A stretch of DNA of 64,000 nucleotides, from assembly GCF_042657065.1 (NCBI RefSeq), contig NZ_JBHSNF010000001.1, positions 310,001-374,000 of the forward strand, in the 5' to 3' direction. Of this stretch, positions 1 to 7,707 are shown one piece after another; the first letter of the stretch is position 1, and each line of letters begins with the position of its first letter. The notes below the pieces were generated by a model that was not told the origin of the DNA, did no database searches, and saw nothing but the letters and a program-made list of their open reading frames with translations. Origin of the DNA: Rhodanobacter ginsengisoli. GTDB lineage: Bacteria > Pseudomonadota > Gammaproteobacteria > Xanthomonadales > Rhodanobacteraceae. The translations under genes and the position numbers were made by a program.

Positions 1-202
1 AAACGGCTTGCTGCTGCGCGATCCCGCGCGCCTGCTGCATGCCAGCCATGCGGCCGAATGGGCGAGCCTGCGGCGGCATGCCATGCGGCTGTCCGATTAC
101 CGTTCCCTCGAGAGTCCGCGGCACTACCCGGCGCCGGTGCGCAAGAACCTCAAGCGGCTCAATCGCACCCGGCTGGATCGCCTGCTCAACCGGCTGCTGT
201 GA
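1..202 (+). CDS. C-terminal fragment of an unidentified basic protein
   Basis: The reading frame is open from the window edge to a TGA at 200-202 and gives the last 66 or so residues of a protein whose start lies outside. The tail is strongly basic and leucine/arginine-rich (repeated K/R-x-L-x-R, ending in LLNRLL). I do not recognise the family. Codon use matches the high-GC neighbours, so it is probably a real gene end. It runs convergently into the acetyltransferase on the other strand and the two stops overlap by 17 nt. Confidence 0.5.
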   Translation, partial: NGLLLRDPARLLHASHAAEWASLRRHAMRLSDYRSLESPRHYPAPVRKNLKRLNRTRLDRLLNRLL

Positions 203-806
203 TCGCCCGGGCCTGGCCAAGACGCTGCAGTCGCAGGCCCAGCCAGCGATCCACGTCCGGCCATTCCGTCGCCAGGATGCTGTAGCAGACGGTGTCGCGC
301 AGGCTGCCGTCGGGTCGCCGCTTGTGCGCGCGCAGGACGCCGTCACGATGGGCGCCGAGGCGTTCGATCGCGCGTTGCGAGTCGAGGTTGCGGTGGTCGG
401 TGTGCAGCTCCACCGCGACGCAGTCGAGCGACTCGAACGCGTGGCGCAGCAGTAGGCGCTTGCAGGCGGTGTTGAGATGGCTCTTCTGCCAGCGCTTCGC
501 ATACCAGGTGTAGCCGATCGCCAGCCGCGGCAACTCGGGCACGTAGTCGTAATAGCGGGTGGTGCCGACGATCTCGCCGCTGGACGCTTCGCGCACGGCG
601 AACGGCAGCATCAGGCCGTCGGCCTGGCCCTGCAGGGCCTTCTCGACATAACCACGGGCCTGCCCGGGTGCCGGTGCGCTGGTGAACCACAGGTTCCACA
701 GCTCGCCGTCGGCGGCGGCCGCCTCCAGCGCGGGCACGTGGTCGAGGCTCAGCGGCTCCAGCGCGACATGCTCGTCGTGCAGGCGGGTCGGGGCAAAGGA
801 AGTCAT
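186..806 (-). CDS. GNAT family N-acetyltransferase (RimJ/RimL type)
   Basis: A 206-residue single-domain acetyltransferase of the ribosomal-protein/aminoacyl acetyltransferase-like GNAT branch, expected to move an acetyl group from acetyl-CoA to an amine; the substrate cannot be told from sequence. Typical features are the LEPLSLDH start, a central strand with GEIVGTTRYYDY, the helix following LAIGYTWYAKRWQKSHLNTACKRLLL and the closing NLDSQRAIERLGAHRDGVLR segment, which forms the CoA-side fold. No membrane segment. It ends in a 17-nt convergent overlap with the basic protein fragment. Confidence 0.85.
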   Translation of the reverse strand: MTSFAPTRLHDEHVALEPLSLDHVPALEAAAADGELWNLWFTSAPAPGQARGYVEKALQGQADGLMLPFAVREASSGEIVGTTRYYDYVPELPRLAIGYTWYAKRWQKSHLNTACKRLLLRHAFESLDCVAVELHTDHRNLDSQRAIERLGAHRDGVLRAHKRRPDGSLRDTVCYSILATEWPDVDRWLGLRLQRLGQARAITAAG

Positions 807-820
807 CGGCGGGTTCGGGC

Positions 821-1027
821 TCAGGCGTCGAGGTCGGGGATCAGCTTGCTTTCGAGACGGGCGATGTTGTCCTTCAGCAGCAGCTTGCGTTTCTTCAGCC
901 GGGTCAGCTGCAGTTCGTCGCGACCTATCCCGCTGGCGAGCTTGGCGATGAACGCATCAAGCTCACGGTGCTCGATCCGCAACTCGGCCAGGAGGTGGAC
1001 GATTTCGGCGTGATCCTGAACCTGCAT
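821..1027 (-). CDS. YdcH/DUF465 family small coiled-coil protein
   Basis: A 68-residue helical protein. The C-terminal half (LKKRKLLLKDNIARLES) is the hallmark of the DUF465/YdcH family, short proteins forming a helical hairpin; their role is not established. Charged heptads suggest a coiled coil, and there is no signal or membrane segment. It starts 14 nt upstream of the acetyltransferase and is read in the same direction, so the two may be co-transcribed. It is divergent from ttcA with about 110 nt between the starts. Confidence 0.75.
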   Translation of the reverse strand: MQVQDHAEIVHLLAELRIEHRELDAFIAKLASGIGRDELQLTRLKKRKLLLKDNIARLESKLIPDLDA

Positions 1028-1102
1028 GGTGATGGCAACGCGTGGGACGGTTCTCCTAGTTTAACGCCGTTTGGCGCCTCGGAAGCCGAACCGCCGGCCG
1101 GC

Positions 1103-1108
1103 TACAAT
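1103..1108 (+). promoter_or_regulatory. Candidate -10 box (TACAAT) for ttcA
   Basis: TACAAT lies 28 nt before the chosen ttcA start, in the divergent gap. No good -35 hexamer sits at 17 nt. If real, it places the transcript start near 1115 and excludes the longer start at 1071. Confidence 0.35.
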
Positions 1109-1136
1109 GGCGGCTCTTTCCGTTCGACTGGCCCGC

Positions 1137-2000
1137 ATGTCCGCATCGTCCGACCCGATCCACCCGACCGTTGCCGAGGCCGGCAAGCTGGCCCGGCGCC
1201 TGCGTCATCAGGTGGGCCAGGCGATCGTCGATTTCGGCATGATCGAGGACGGCGACAAGGTGATGGTGTGCCTGTCCGGCGGCAAGGATTCCTACACCAT
1301 GCTGGACCTGCTGCTGCAGCTGCAGGCCAGGGCGCCGGTGCGATTCGAGCTGATCGCGGTGAACCTGGACCAGAAGCAGCCGGACTTCCCGGAACAGGTG
1401 CTGCCGGACTATCTGCGCGCCCGCGGCGTACCGTTCCACATCATCGAACAGGACACCTACAGCACGGTGACGCGCCTGATTCCCGCGGGCAAGACCATGT
1501 GCAGCCTGTGCTCGCGGTTGCGCCGCGGCGCGCTGTACACCTGGGCGGCGGCCAACGGCATCAGCAAGATCGCACTGGGCCACCATCGCGACGACATCCT
1601 CGCCACCTTCTTCCTGAACCTGTTCTACCAGGCGCAACTGAAGGCGATGCCGCCGAAATTGCGTTCGGACGACGGCCGCCACGTGGTGATCCGGCCGCTG
1701 GCGTATTGCCGCGAGAGCGATATCGCGGACTATGCCGCGCAACAGCGCTTTCCGATCATCCCGTGCAACCTGTGCGGCTCGCAGGACAACCTGCAGCGCC
1801 AGGCGGTGCGGCGCATGCTGGCAGAATGGGAGCAGTTGCAGCCCGGCCGCAGCGAGAACATCTTCCGCGCGCTGGGCAATGTGTCACCCTCGCATCTGGC
1901 CGATCGGCAGTTGTTCGATTTCGGTGTGCCCGGTGCCGGCGCCATGGATGGGCCACCCGATGCCGACGCAGCGGATGAGACCGCCGCCACGCAGGCTTGA
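1137..2000 (+). CDS. ttcA: tRNA 2-thiocytidine(32) synthetase TtcA
   Basis: Uses ATP to adenylate C32 of certain tRNAs and inserts sulfur, giving 2-thiocytidine; an iron-sulfur cytoplasmic enzyme. The 287-residue protein has the PP-loop SGGKDS at residues 47-52 and the two family C-x-x-C motifs, CSLC (C122, C125) and CNLC (C210, C213), which bind the 4Fe-4S cluster. Length is close to the usual 280-310. I chose the ATG at 1137 because homologues begin near this point and a TACAAT box lies just upstream; an in-frame start at 1071 would add 22 low-quality residues. The acidic C-terminal tail is probably disordered. Confidence 0.95.
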   Translation: MSASSDPIHPTVAEAGKLARRLRHQVGQAIVDFGMIEDGDKVMVCLSGGKDSYTMLDLLLQLQARAPVRFELIAVNLDQKQPDFPEQVLPDYLRARGVPFHIIEQDTYSTVTRLIPAGKTMCSLCSRLRRGALYTWAAANGISKIALGHHRDDILATFFLNLFYQAQLKAMPPKLRSDDGRHVVIRPLAYCRESDIADYAAQQRFPIIPCNLCGSQDNLQRQAVRRMLAEWEQLQPGRSENIFRALGNVSPSHLADRQLFDFGVPGAGAMDGPPDADAADETAATQA

Positions 2001-2042
2001 CCGTTCCGCCGCCCTTTCCATCTCACCTGTCGAGTACTCACC

Positions 2043-3245
2043 GTGTCCTTCTTTGCATCCGTTGAAATGGCCCCGGGCGATCCGATCCTGGGTTTGACCG
2101 AGACCTATCTGGCCGACACCCGGCCGGGCAAGATCAATCTCGGCGTGGGCATCTATGTCGACGAGCAGGGGCATGTCCCGCTGCTGCGCACGGTGCACGA
2201 AGTGGAGCTGGGCCTGGCGTCGGCGGCCAAGCCGCGCGGTTATCTGCCGATCGATGGCCTGCCGGCCTACAACCAGCTCACCCAGCAACTGCTGTTCGGC
2301 GCGGGGTCGCCGCTGCTGGAGGCCGGCCGCGTGGCCACCGCGCAGACCATCGGCGGCAGCGCCGCGCTGCGCGTCGGCGCCGACCTGTTGCGGCAGGTCG
2401 CCGGTGCGGGCGCGAAGATCGCGATCAGCAACCCGAGCTGGGGCAACCATCACGTGGTGTTCCGCACCGCCGGCTTCGAGCTGCTGGAATACCGCTACTA
2501 CGATCCGTCCAGCCACGGCCTGGATCTGGCCGGCATGCTGGAGGACCTGGGCAAGCTGGAGCCGGGCACCGTGGTGTTGCTGCATGCGTGCTGCCACAAC
2601 CCGACCGGGGTGGACCTGGACGCGGTGCAGTGGCAGCAGGTGATCGCGCTGCTGCAGGAGCGCAAGCTGCTGCCGTTCATCGACATCGCCTACCAGGGCT
2701 TCGACCAGGGCATCGCGGCGGATGCCACCGCGATCCGGCTGCTGGCGGCCTCGGGGATCGAGGCGTTCGTGGTGGCCAATTCGTATTCCAAGTCGTTCTC
2801 GCTGTATGGCGAGCGGGTCGGTGCGCTGTCGATGGTCGGCGCCGATCGCGACGAGGCGGCGCGGCTGCTGTCGAAGATCAAGCAGACCATTCGCACCAAC
2901 TATTCCAGCCCGGCCGCGCACGGCGCCAGCCTGGTCGCCGGCGTGCTCGGCAGCAGCGAGCTGCGCGGGCGCTGGGAGCAGGAGCTCGGCGAGATGCGCA
3001 CGCGCATCCACGCGATGCGGGCCGGCCTGGTCGAGCGGCTGGCAGCGCACGGTGCACCGGATTTCGGCTTCATCCAGGGCCAGGCCGGCATGTTCTCCTA
3101 TTCGGGCCTGAGCAAGGCCCAGGTGCTGCGCCTGCGCGAGGAACATGCGATCTACGCGCTCGACAGCGGCCGCATCTGCGTGGCCGCGCTCAACCGCGCA
3201 AACCTGGACACGGTGGCCGCGGCCGTGGCGGCGGTCACCCGCTGA
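2043..3245 (+). CDS. tyrB: Aromatic amino acid (class I) aminotransferase
   Basis: A PLP enzyme of the aspartate/aromatic aminotransferase subgroup Ia; it transfers an amino group between aromatic amino acids or aspartate and 2-oxoglutarate. The 400 residues include CHNPTG (N186 region), D214 which pairs with the PLP nitrogen, the Schiff-base lysine K250 in SYSKSF, and R258 for cofactor phosphate. Translation starts at GTG (2043), 42 nt after ttcA, so it is probably co-transcribed. Distinguishing tyrB from aspC needs substrate tests; the compact tyrB/aspC length fits both. Confidence 0.85.
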   Translation: MSFFASVEMAPGDPILGLTETYLADTRPGKINLGVGIYVDEQGHVPLLRTVHEVELGLASAAKPRGYLPIDGLPAYNQLTQQLLFGAGSPLLEAGRVATAQTIGGSAALRVGADLLRQVAGAGAKIAISNPSWGNHHVVFRTAGFELLEYRYYDPSSHGLDLAGMLEDLGKLEPGTVVLLHACCHNPTGVDLDAVQWQQVIALLQERKLLPFIDIAYQGFDQGIAADATAIRLLAASGIEAFVVANSYSKSFSLYGERVGALSMVGADRDEAARLLSKIKQTIRTNYSSPAAHGASLVAGVLGSSELRGRWEQELGEMRTRIHAMRAGLVERLAAHGAPDFGFIQGQAGMFSYSGLSKAQVLRLREEHAIYALDSGRICVAALNRANLDTVAAAVAAVTR

Positions 3246-3255
3246 GCCCCTTCAT

Positions 3256-3283
3256 CGCGATCCCGGCCCGGGCCGGGATCGCG
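3256..3283. repeat. Perfect 28-bp palindrome after the aminotransferase gene
   Basis: The 28 bases read identically on both strands (core CCCGGGCCCGGG-like). It lies 11 nt after the tyrB stop and 45 nt before rdgC. It can form a very strong stem, but no T-run follows, so it is not a standard intrinsic terminator. A related GGTCCCGGCC-TTCG-CCGGGATGAC hairpin occurs at about 47945-47969, suggesting a dispersed intergenic repeat. Confidence 0.55.
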
Positions 3284-3328
3284 GCAGCACAACCCCGCCT
3301 TCGGGCCGCCACTCATCACGGATATTGA

Positions 3329-4246
3329 ATGTTTTTTCGCAACCTCACGCTGTTCCGCTTTTCCCCCGCCGTTGCCACCGATCTGAACCGACTCGACGAA
3401 GTCCTGGCCGAGCATCGGCTGCGCCCGTGCGGACCGCTGGAAATGTTCACCAAGGGTTTCGTGCCGCCGGTCGGGCGGGGCGAGGGCGAGCCGCTGACCC
3501 ACGTGGTCAAGCAATGCACCCTGCTCACCGTCGGTGGCGAGGACAAGCTGCTGCCGGCGGCGGTGATCAATGACGAGCTGCATCGCAAGGTGCAGAAGAT
3601 CGCCGAGGAGGAAGGCCGCAAGGTCGGCGGACGCGAGCGCAAGCGGATCAAGGAGGATTTGCTGACCGAGCTGCTGCCGCGCGCGTTCGTGCGCCAGTCG
3701 CGGATGTCCGCTTACGCCGACCGCAAGAACGGCTGGCTGGTGCTGGACACCTCCAGCCGCAAGTCCGCCGAGAACGCGCTGACCCAGATCCGCGAGGCAC
3801 TGGGCAGTTTTCCCGCGGTGCCGCTGGCGCCGGAGGAAGGTCCGCGGGTGCTGATGACCGACTGGCTGGCCAACGGCAACCTGCCGGCCGGGCTGGCCCT
3901 GGGCGACGAGTGCGAGTTGCGCGATCCGGCCACCGCCACCGGCGCGATCGCCCGTTGCCGTCGCCAGGACCTGGACGCCGAAGAGGTCAAGGAGCATCTG
4001 CGCAACGGCAAGCAGGTGTTCCTGCTCGGCCTCACCTTCGACGATCGCATCAGCTTCGTGCTGGGCGAGGATCTGGTGATTCGCAAGCTGAAGTTCCTGG
4101 ACGTGGTGATGGACGAGCTGGGCGACAGCCAGCAGGATGCCCACGCCGAGATGGACGCCAGCTTCGCCCTGCTGACGCTGGAACTGGAGCGGCTGCTGGG
4201 CAAACTGGAGGAATGGTTCGGCCTGCCGCGTCCCAACGACGGCTGA
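3329..4246 (+). CDS. rdgC: Recombination-associated protein RdgC
   Basis: RdgC is a nucleoid-associated ring-forming dimer that binds double-stranded DNA and restrains RecA; it becomes essential in some recombination mutants. The 305 residues match the family length (E. coli about 303) and begin with MFFRNLTLFRF, the family's characteristic start. Conserved family blocks seen are the GFVPP segment near residue 43, the KVQKIAEEEGRKVGGRERKRIKED region and the VLMTDWLANGNLP segment. It is monocistronic in appearance: an 83-nt gap with a palindrome upstream and a 127-nt gap downstream. Confidence 0.95.
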   Translation: MFFRNLTLFRFSPAVATDLNRLDEVLAEHRLRPCGPLEMFTKGFVPPVGRGEGEPLTHVVKQCTLLTVGGEDKLLPAAVINDELHRKVQKIAEEEGRKVGGRERKRIKEDLLTELLPRAFVRQSRMSAYADRKNGWLVLDTSSRKSAENALTQIREALGSFPAVPLAPEEGPRVLMTDWLANGNLPAGLALGDECELRDPATATGAIARCRRQDLDAEEVKEHLRNGKQVFLLGLTFDDRISFVLGEDLVIRKLKFLDVVMDELGDSQQDAHAEMDASFALLTLELERLLGKLEEWFGLPRPNDG

Positions 4247-4326
4247 GACGCCCGCCGGGCGGATGTTTGCCCCGGTCGTGACAAATAGCTCTTGCACCGG
4301 ACCCTCGGTTTCCCCACATACTGACC

Positions 4327-4355
4327 CGACACGCCGCGTTCGCCGCGGCGTGTCG
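4327..4355. promoter_or_regulatory. 12-bp perfect stem in the leader of the YgjP-like gene
   Basis: Arms CGACACGCCGCG (4327-4338) and its exact complement (4344-4355) enclose a 5-nt loop TTCGC. It ends 18 nt before the ATG, just ahead of the GGGCAGG ribosome site. No T-run follows. It could be an operator or an mRNA hairpin that affects initiation. Confidence 0.45.
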
Positions 4356-4373
4356 GCAGCGACGGGCAGGAAC

Positions 4374-5144
4374 ATGGCGCAACATCTGGAAGGCGACTGG
4401 CTGGAACTGGCAACGGCGGGCGGCAGCACCATCCGGGTGCTGAAGGCCGCCCATCCGCGTGCGCGTCGCCTGCGCCTGACGGTGACGCCCAAGGGCGCGC
4501 GGGTGTCCTATCCGCACGGCACCCATCCGGCCCAGGTCAGCGCGTTCCTGCGCAGTCACGCCGACTGGCTGGAGCAGAAGCTCGACGAGCTGAACCTGAT
4601 CGTGAAGCCGTTGCCGCCGCTGCGCGTGGGCTATCCCACCGACTTTCCCCTGCGCGGCGAGACCGCCACGCTGGACTGGGCCGAAGGGCCGTATCCGCGC
4701 ATCGAACCCGGCGCCGACGGCCTGACCCTGGTGATCCCGCGTCCGCACACCCGCGCGCTGCCGATCGCACGCGGCCTGCTGGCGTCGCACCTGGAGGCGC
4801 AGATCCGCCGCGATGTGTCGCGCTGGCTGACCGGCTACGTGCCACAGCTGGGGCTGGCCCCGACCTCGCTGCGCATCCGTCCGATGAAGAGCCTGTGGGG
4901 CAGCCTGGACACGCGCGACCGTATCAACCTCGATCTGGCGCTGGCGCTGGCGCCGCCGGCGGCGCTGCGCTACGTGCTGGCGCACGAGTTGTGCCACCTC
5001 AAGGTGCGCAACCATTCGCCGCGATTCTGGGCGCAGGTGGAAAACCTGTTTCCCGACTGGCGCGTGCAGCGCGACTGGCTGCGCCAGCATGGTGCGATCC
5101 TCAAGGCCGAGCTCGATCGGCTGGTGGCCGACGTCGCCGACTGA
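4374..5144 (+). CDS. YgjP/DUF45-type M48-like metallopeptidase
   Basis: A cytoplasmic zinc-metallopeptidase-like protein of the YgjP family (substrate unknown). In the 256-residue product the zinc motif HELCH is at 204-208, followed by H214 in NHSPRFW; the preceding MKSLWGS block (171-177) is another family signature. The N-terminal 150 residues contain the RARRLRLTVTPKGARVSYP strand pattern of the family. The ATG at 4374 follows a GGGCAGG ribosome site; an in-frame ATG at 4263 would only add a poor-quality leader. A strong 12-bp hairpin precedes the start. Catalysis in this family is predicted from the motif. Confidence 0.85.
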   Translation: MAQHLEGDWLELATAGGSTIRVLKAAHPRARRLRLTVTPKGARVSYPHGTHPAQVSAFLRSHADWLEQKLDELNLIVKPLPPLRVGYPTDFPLRGETATLDWAEGPYPRIEPGADGLTLVIPRPHTRALPIARGLLASHLEAQIRRDVSRWLTGYVPQLGLAPTSLRIRPMKSLWGSLDTRDRINLDLALALAPPAALRYVLAHELCHLKVRNHSPRFWAQVENLFPDWRVQRDWLRQHGAILKAELDRLVADVAD

Positions 5145-5311
5145 GTGCGGGGCTCGTGGCGTCCGGGTGTCCGGCATCCCGCACAGGCAGTCCACGGACG
5201 AGTTGCCGTCGAACGGCCTGGCCCGACCCGTGAACTCGATCACCCACGCCCGATGGGCTGCTAGGCTCTGCCTCTCCGCCGCCCTGCCGGTCGCCACCTC
5301 ACGGACAGTCC

Positions 5312-5890
5312 ATGCCGTTCTCGATGACCACCCTGCTGAATGCCTGCTGGGTCCTGTTCGTGCTGTACTGGATCTGGAGCGCGCGCCAGGTCAAGAGCAC
5401 CGCGCGCACCGAGCCGGCGTGGTCGCGCCTGTTCAAGTACTGGCTGCCGTTGTTGATCGCGGCCGTACTGATGGAGCCGAACCGGTGGTACCGCGGCAGC
5501 ATGCTGGGTGGGCGCTTCCTGCCGGAGCTGGACTGGCTGGCGCTGACCGGCCTGGTGCTGACGATCGCCGGCCTGCTGTTCGCCTGCTGGGCACGCGTGG
5601 TGCTGGGCAACAACTGGAGCGCGGTGGTTCAGCTCAAGCAGGATCACGAGCTGATCGAGCGCGGTCCCTACCGTTACGTGCGCCACCCGATCTACACCGG
5701 CCTGCTGCTGGCCTTCCTGGGCACCGCCGTGGCGATCGGCGAATGGCGCGGCCTGCTGGCGCTGGTCATCGTGGCGGTGTCGTTCTGGCGCAAGCTGCGG
5801 CTGGAGGAGCGCTGGCTGGCCGAACAGTTCGGTGCGGCCTACACGGATTACATGCGACGGGTGAAGGCGCTGATTCCGGGCATCCTTTGA
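5312..5890 (+). CDS. Isoprenylcysteine carboxyl methyltransferase-family membrane protein
   Basis: A 192-residue integral membrane protein with about four to five hydrophobic helices (around residues 7-22, 43-56, 76-96, 130-160). The ICMT/PEMT-like signature RGPYRYVRHPIYTG (residues 117-130, key R124-H125-P126) binds S-adenosylmethionine and a carboxyl acceptor in the eukaryotic relatives. Bacterial members methylate lipid-like or unknown acceptors; no substrate can be assigned here. The stop lies 7 nt from the stop of the convergent sterol desaturase. Confidence 0.8.
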   Translation: MPFSMTTLLNACWVLFVLYWIWSARQVKSTARTEPAWSRLFKYWLPLLIAAVLMEPNRWYRGSMLGGRFLPELDWLALTGLVLTIAGLLFACWARVVLGNNWSAVVQLKQDHELIERGPYRYVRHPIYTGLLLAFLGTAVAIGEWRGLLALVIVAVSFWRKLRLEERWLAEQFGAAYTDYMRRVKALIPGIL

Positions 5891-5897
5891 GGCGGGT

Positions 5898-6497
5898 TCA
5901 GCTCTTCCGGGGCTGCCGGACGTAGCGCGTGCCCAGCAGCACATCCCACAGTGGAGTGGTGACCCCGAAATTGCTTTCGGGGTGATAGTGGTGGACGTGG
6001 TGGGCGCCGGCCCAGCGGCGCAGCAGCGGCTGCCGGAAGCGTACGTGATGGATGGTGAAATGGCTGAGCCCGTAGGCGATGTAGCCGAACGTGATCGAGC
6101 CGGCCATCAGCATCGCAAAACCGTCGGGCATGATCAGCATGAACATACCGGCCAGAACCAGCAGCACCACGGCGGGCAGGAAGAACGGCAGCGAGTCGTA
6201 GCCCAGCGGACGTTCGTGGTGCATGCGATGGCCCTGCTCGAACAGCGGGATCCGCGTGTGGAACATCCAGCGGTGGAAGAAGTACTCGATGAAGCTGAAG
6301 ACGAACAGGCCCAGCAGGCAGGCCAGCAGCGCGATCCACGGCTGGCCGGTGTGGTGGCGCCAGCCCTCGACCACCAGCAGCAGCCCCAGGGCCGCGTCCA
6401 GGCCGAGTTCGGCCCAGTAATTGGCGCGGGTGGAGGACATGCGCACGATCGCATCCACACCGGTTCGAATGAGGTTCTGTTTCATGGGTCGCTGCAT
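5898..6497 (-). CDS. Sterol desaturase / fatty acid hydroxylase superfamily protein
   Basis: A di-iron membrane oxygenase that hydroxylates or desaturates a lipid chain. From the ATG at 6497 the product is 199 residues with paired hydrophobic helices around 36-72 and 104-142. The histidine boxes that hold the iron are complete: H75-x4-H80, H90-x2-HH94, H146-x3-HH151 and HHVHHYH at 166-172. An earlier ATG at 6557 is possible, but the residues it adds look non-coding. It converges on the ICMT-like gene. Candidate roles are carotenoid or fatty-acid hydroxylation; neither is shown by context. Confidence 0.85.
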   Translation of the reverse strand: MQRPMKQNLIRTGVDAIVRMSSTRANYWAELGLDAALGLLLVVEGWRHHTGQPWIALLACLLGLFVFSFIEYFFHRWMFHTRIPLFEQGHRMHHERPLGYDSLPFFLPAVVLLVLAGMFMLIMPDGFAMLMAGSITFGYIAYGLSHFTIHHVRFRQPLLRRWAGAHHVHHYHPESNFGVTTPLWDVLLGTRYVRQPRKS

Positions 6498-6648
6498 CGT
6501 TCCGTTTTCTTGCAGGATGGCACGCCAAACCTCGGAATCACCGAGGCATTGTCCCATGTTGTCATCGGTAATTCACAATATGATGTACCGCGGCAGGCTG
6601 AGCCGAGCATGACCGTATGGAAAAAGGACCGGATCCGGTCGCGAGCGT

Positions 6649-7638
6649 TCAATGCGAGAGCGCGAATCCGGTGAGAATCTGCGCGGTTTCATCGGGCCTT
6701 TCCAGCATCGGCATGTGGTTGCAGCCGTTGATGACACTGGTGCTGATCGCGCTGGCGCGGGTCAGGCCGTTGCGCAGGCTGTCCAGTGCCGAGACGTCGA
6801 CGATCTTGTCGTCGTGGCACCACAGGCCGAGTACCGGCATGCCCAGCTGGCCGAGCCGGTCCTGCACCGCAAGATGCTGGGACGGCTGGCGCAATGCGTC
6901 GAAGGTGCGTTCGATGAACGCATGGTCGCGCCGGTTGCGCTTGACCAGCACGTCGACAAACCGGCCGGGCAGGTCGAGCGGGTGGGCGAAGGCCTGGGCG
7001 CTGGCGCGCTCGAAGCCGGCCCGATCGTCGAACACGAACGGGTCCTTGCCGGCCATCGCCGCGCGGCTGAACGCGGTGTCGCTCGCCTTCAGGCCGAACG
7101 CGTCGACCAGCGCCAGTTCGGCCACATGCTCGGGGTGCCCGGCCGCATAGACCCCGGCGATCGCGCCGCCCATCGAATGGCCGACCAGCACGAACCGCTG
7201 CAGCCCAAGCGTCTGCACGAAGGCATCGAGCCGCTTGGCCTGGGCGTCGATGTCGTAGCTGGCGCCGGCAAGGCGTGAGGAGTCGCCCCAGCCGGGCAGG
7301 TCGGGAATGACCAGGTGAAAATGCGGCGTGAGCCGTCTGGCCGTCTGCATCCAGACTTCCTTGCTGCTGGCGAAGCCGTGCAGCAGCACGATGGTCGGAC
7401 CCTCGCCGCCCTCGTAGTAGACCCAGCGGGTATCGCCGACCTGCACCGAATGCTTCTCCAGGTGAGCGGCCATCGCCTCGCGCGCGACGTTCGCCCGCAT
7501 CAGCCACTGCGGCGCAAACAGGTAGCTGCCGCCCAGCACGATGGCCAGCAGGGCGAGCAGCCACGCCAGGAATTTCAGGCGGCGCAGCAGCATGCGTTTC
7601 CACAGGGGAACGGCAGCGGGAGGTGTCGATGACGGCAT
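6649..7638 (-). CDS. Membrane-anchored alpha/beta hydrolase
   Basis: A 329-residue serine hydrolase. A hydrophobic helix at about 22-42 with basic residues before it anchors the protein in the inner membrane, with the catalytic domain outside. LLHGFASSKEVW is the oxyanion loop, S155 in GHSMGG is the nucleophile, the acid is probably in the CHDDKIVD segment and the histidine is in NGCNHMPMLERP. The architecture resembles lipases/esterases of the LipB/bioH-like group, but the substrate is unknown. A 70-nt gap separates it from the M1 peptidase upstream on the same strand. Confidence 0.85.
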   Translation of the reverse strand: MPSSTPPAAVPLWKRMLLRRLKFLAWLLALLAIVLGGSYLFAPQWLMRANVAREAMAAHLEKHSVQVGDTRWVYYEGGEGPTIVLLHGFASSKEVWMQTARRLTPHFHLVIPDLPGWGDSSRLAGASYDIDAQAKRLDAFVQTLGLQRFVLVGHSMGGAIAGVYAAGHPEHVAELALVDAFGLKASDTAFSRAAMAGKDPFVFDDRAGFERASAQAFAHPLDLPGRFVDVLVKRNRRDHAFIERTFDALRQPSQHLAVQDRLGQLGMPVLGLWCHDDKIVDVSALDSLRNGLTRASAISTSVINGCNHMPMLERPDETAQILTGFALSH

Positions 7639-7672
7639 GAGCGGCTCTTCGGGTTCGTGTGGCGGATGGTCC

Positions 7673-7701
7673 CCGCTCTCTCCCGCAGGCGGGGAGAGCG
7701 G
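7673..7701. repeat. CCGCTCTC...GAGAGCGG hairpin
   Basis: An 8-bp outer stem (7673-7680 with 7694-7701) around a second GC stem, between the M1 peptidase and the alpha/beta hydrolase. It has the same CTCTCCC-GGGGAGAG look as the hairpins at 22.6-22.7 kb and inside the 62-kb element, so it may be one member of a dispersed family. Confidence 0.35.
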
Positions 7702-7707
7702 CTGTAC

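Noticed and set aside
3256..3283. Intrinsic terminator after tyrB
   Set aside because: The palindrome is perfect and strong but no T-run follows on either strand.
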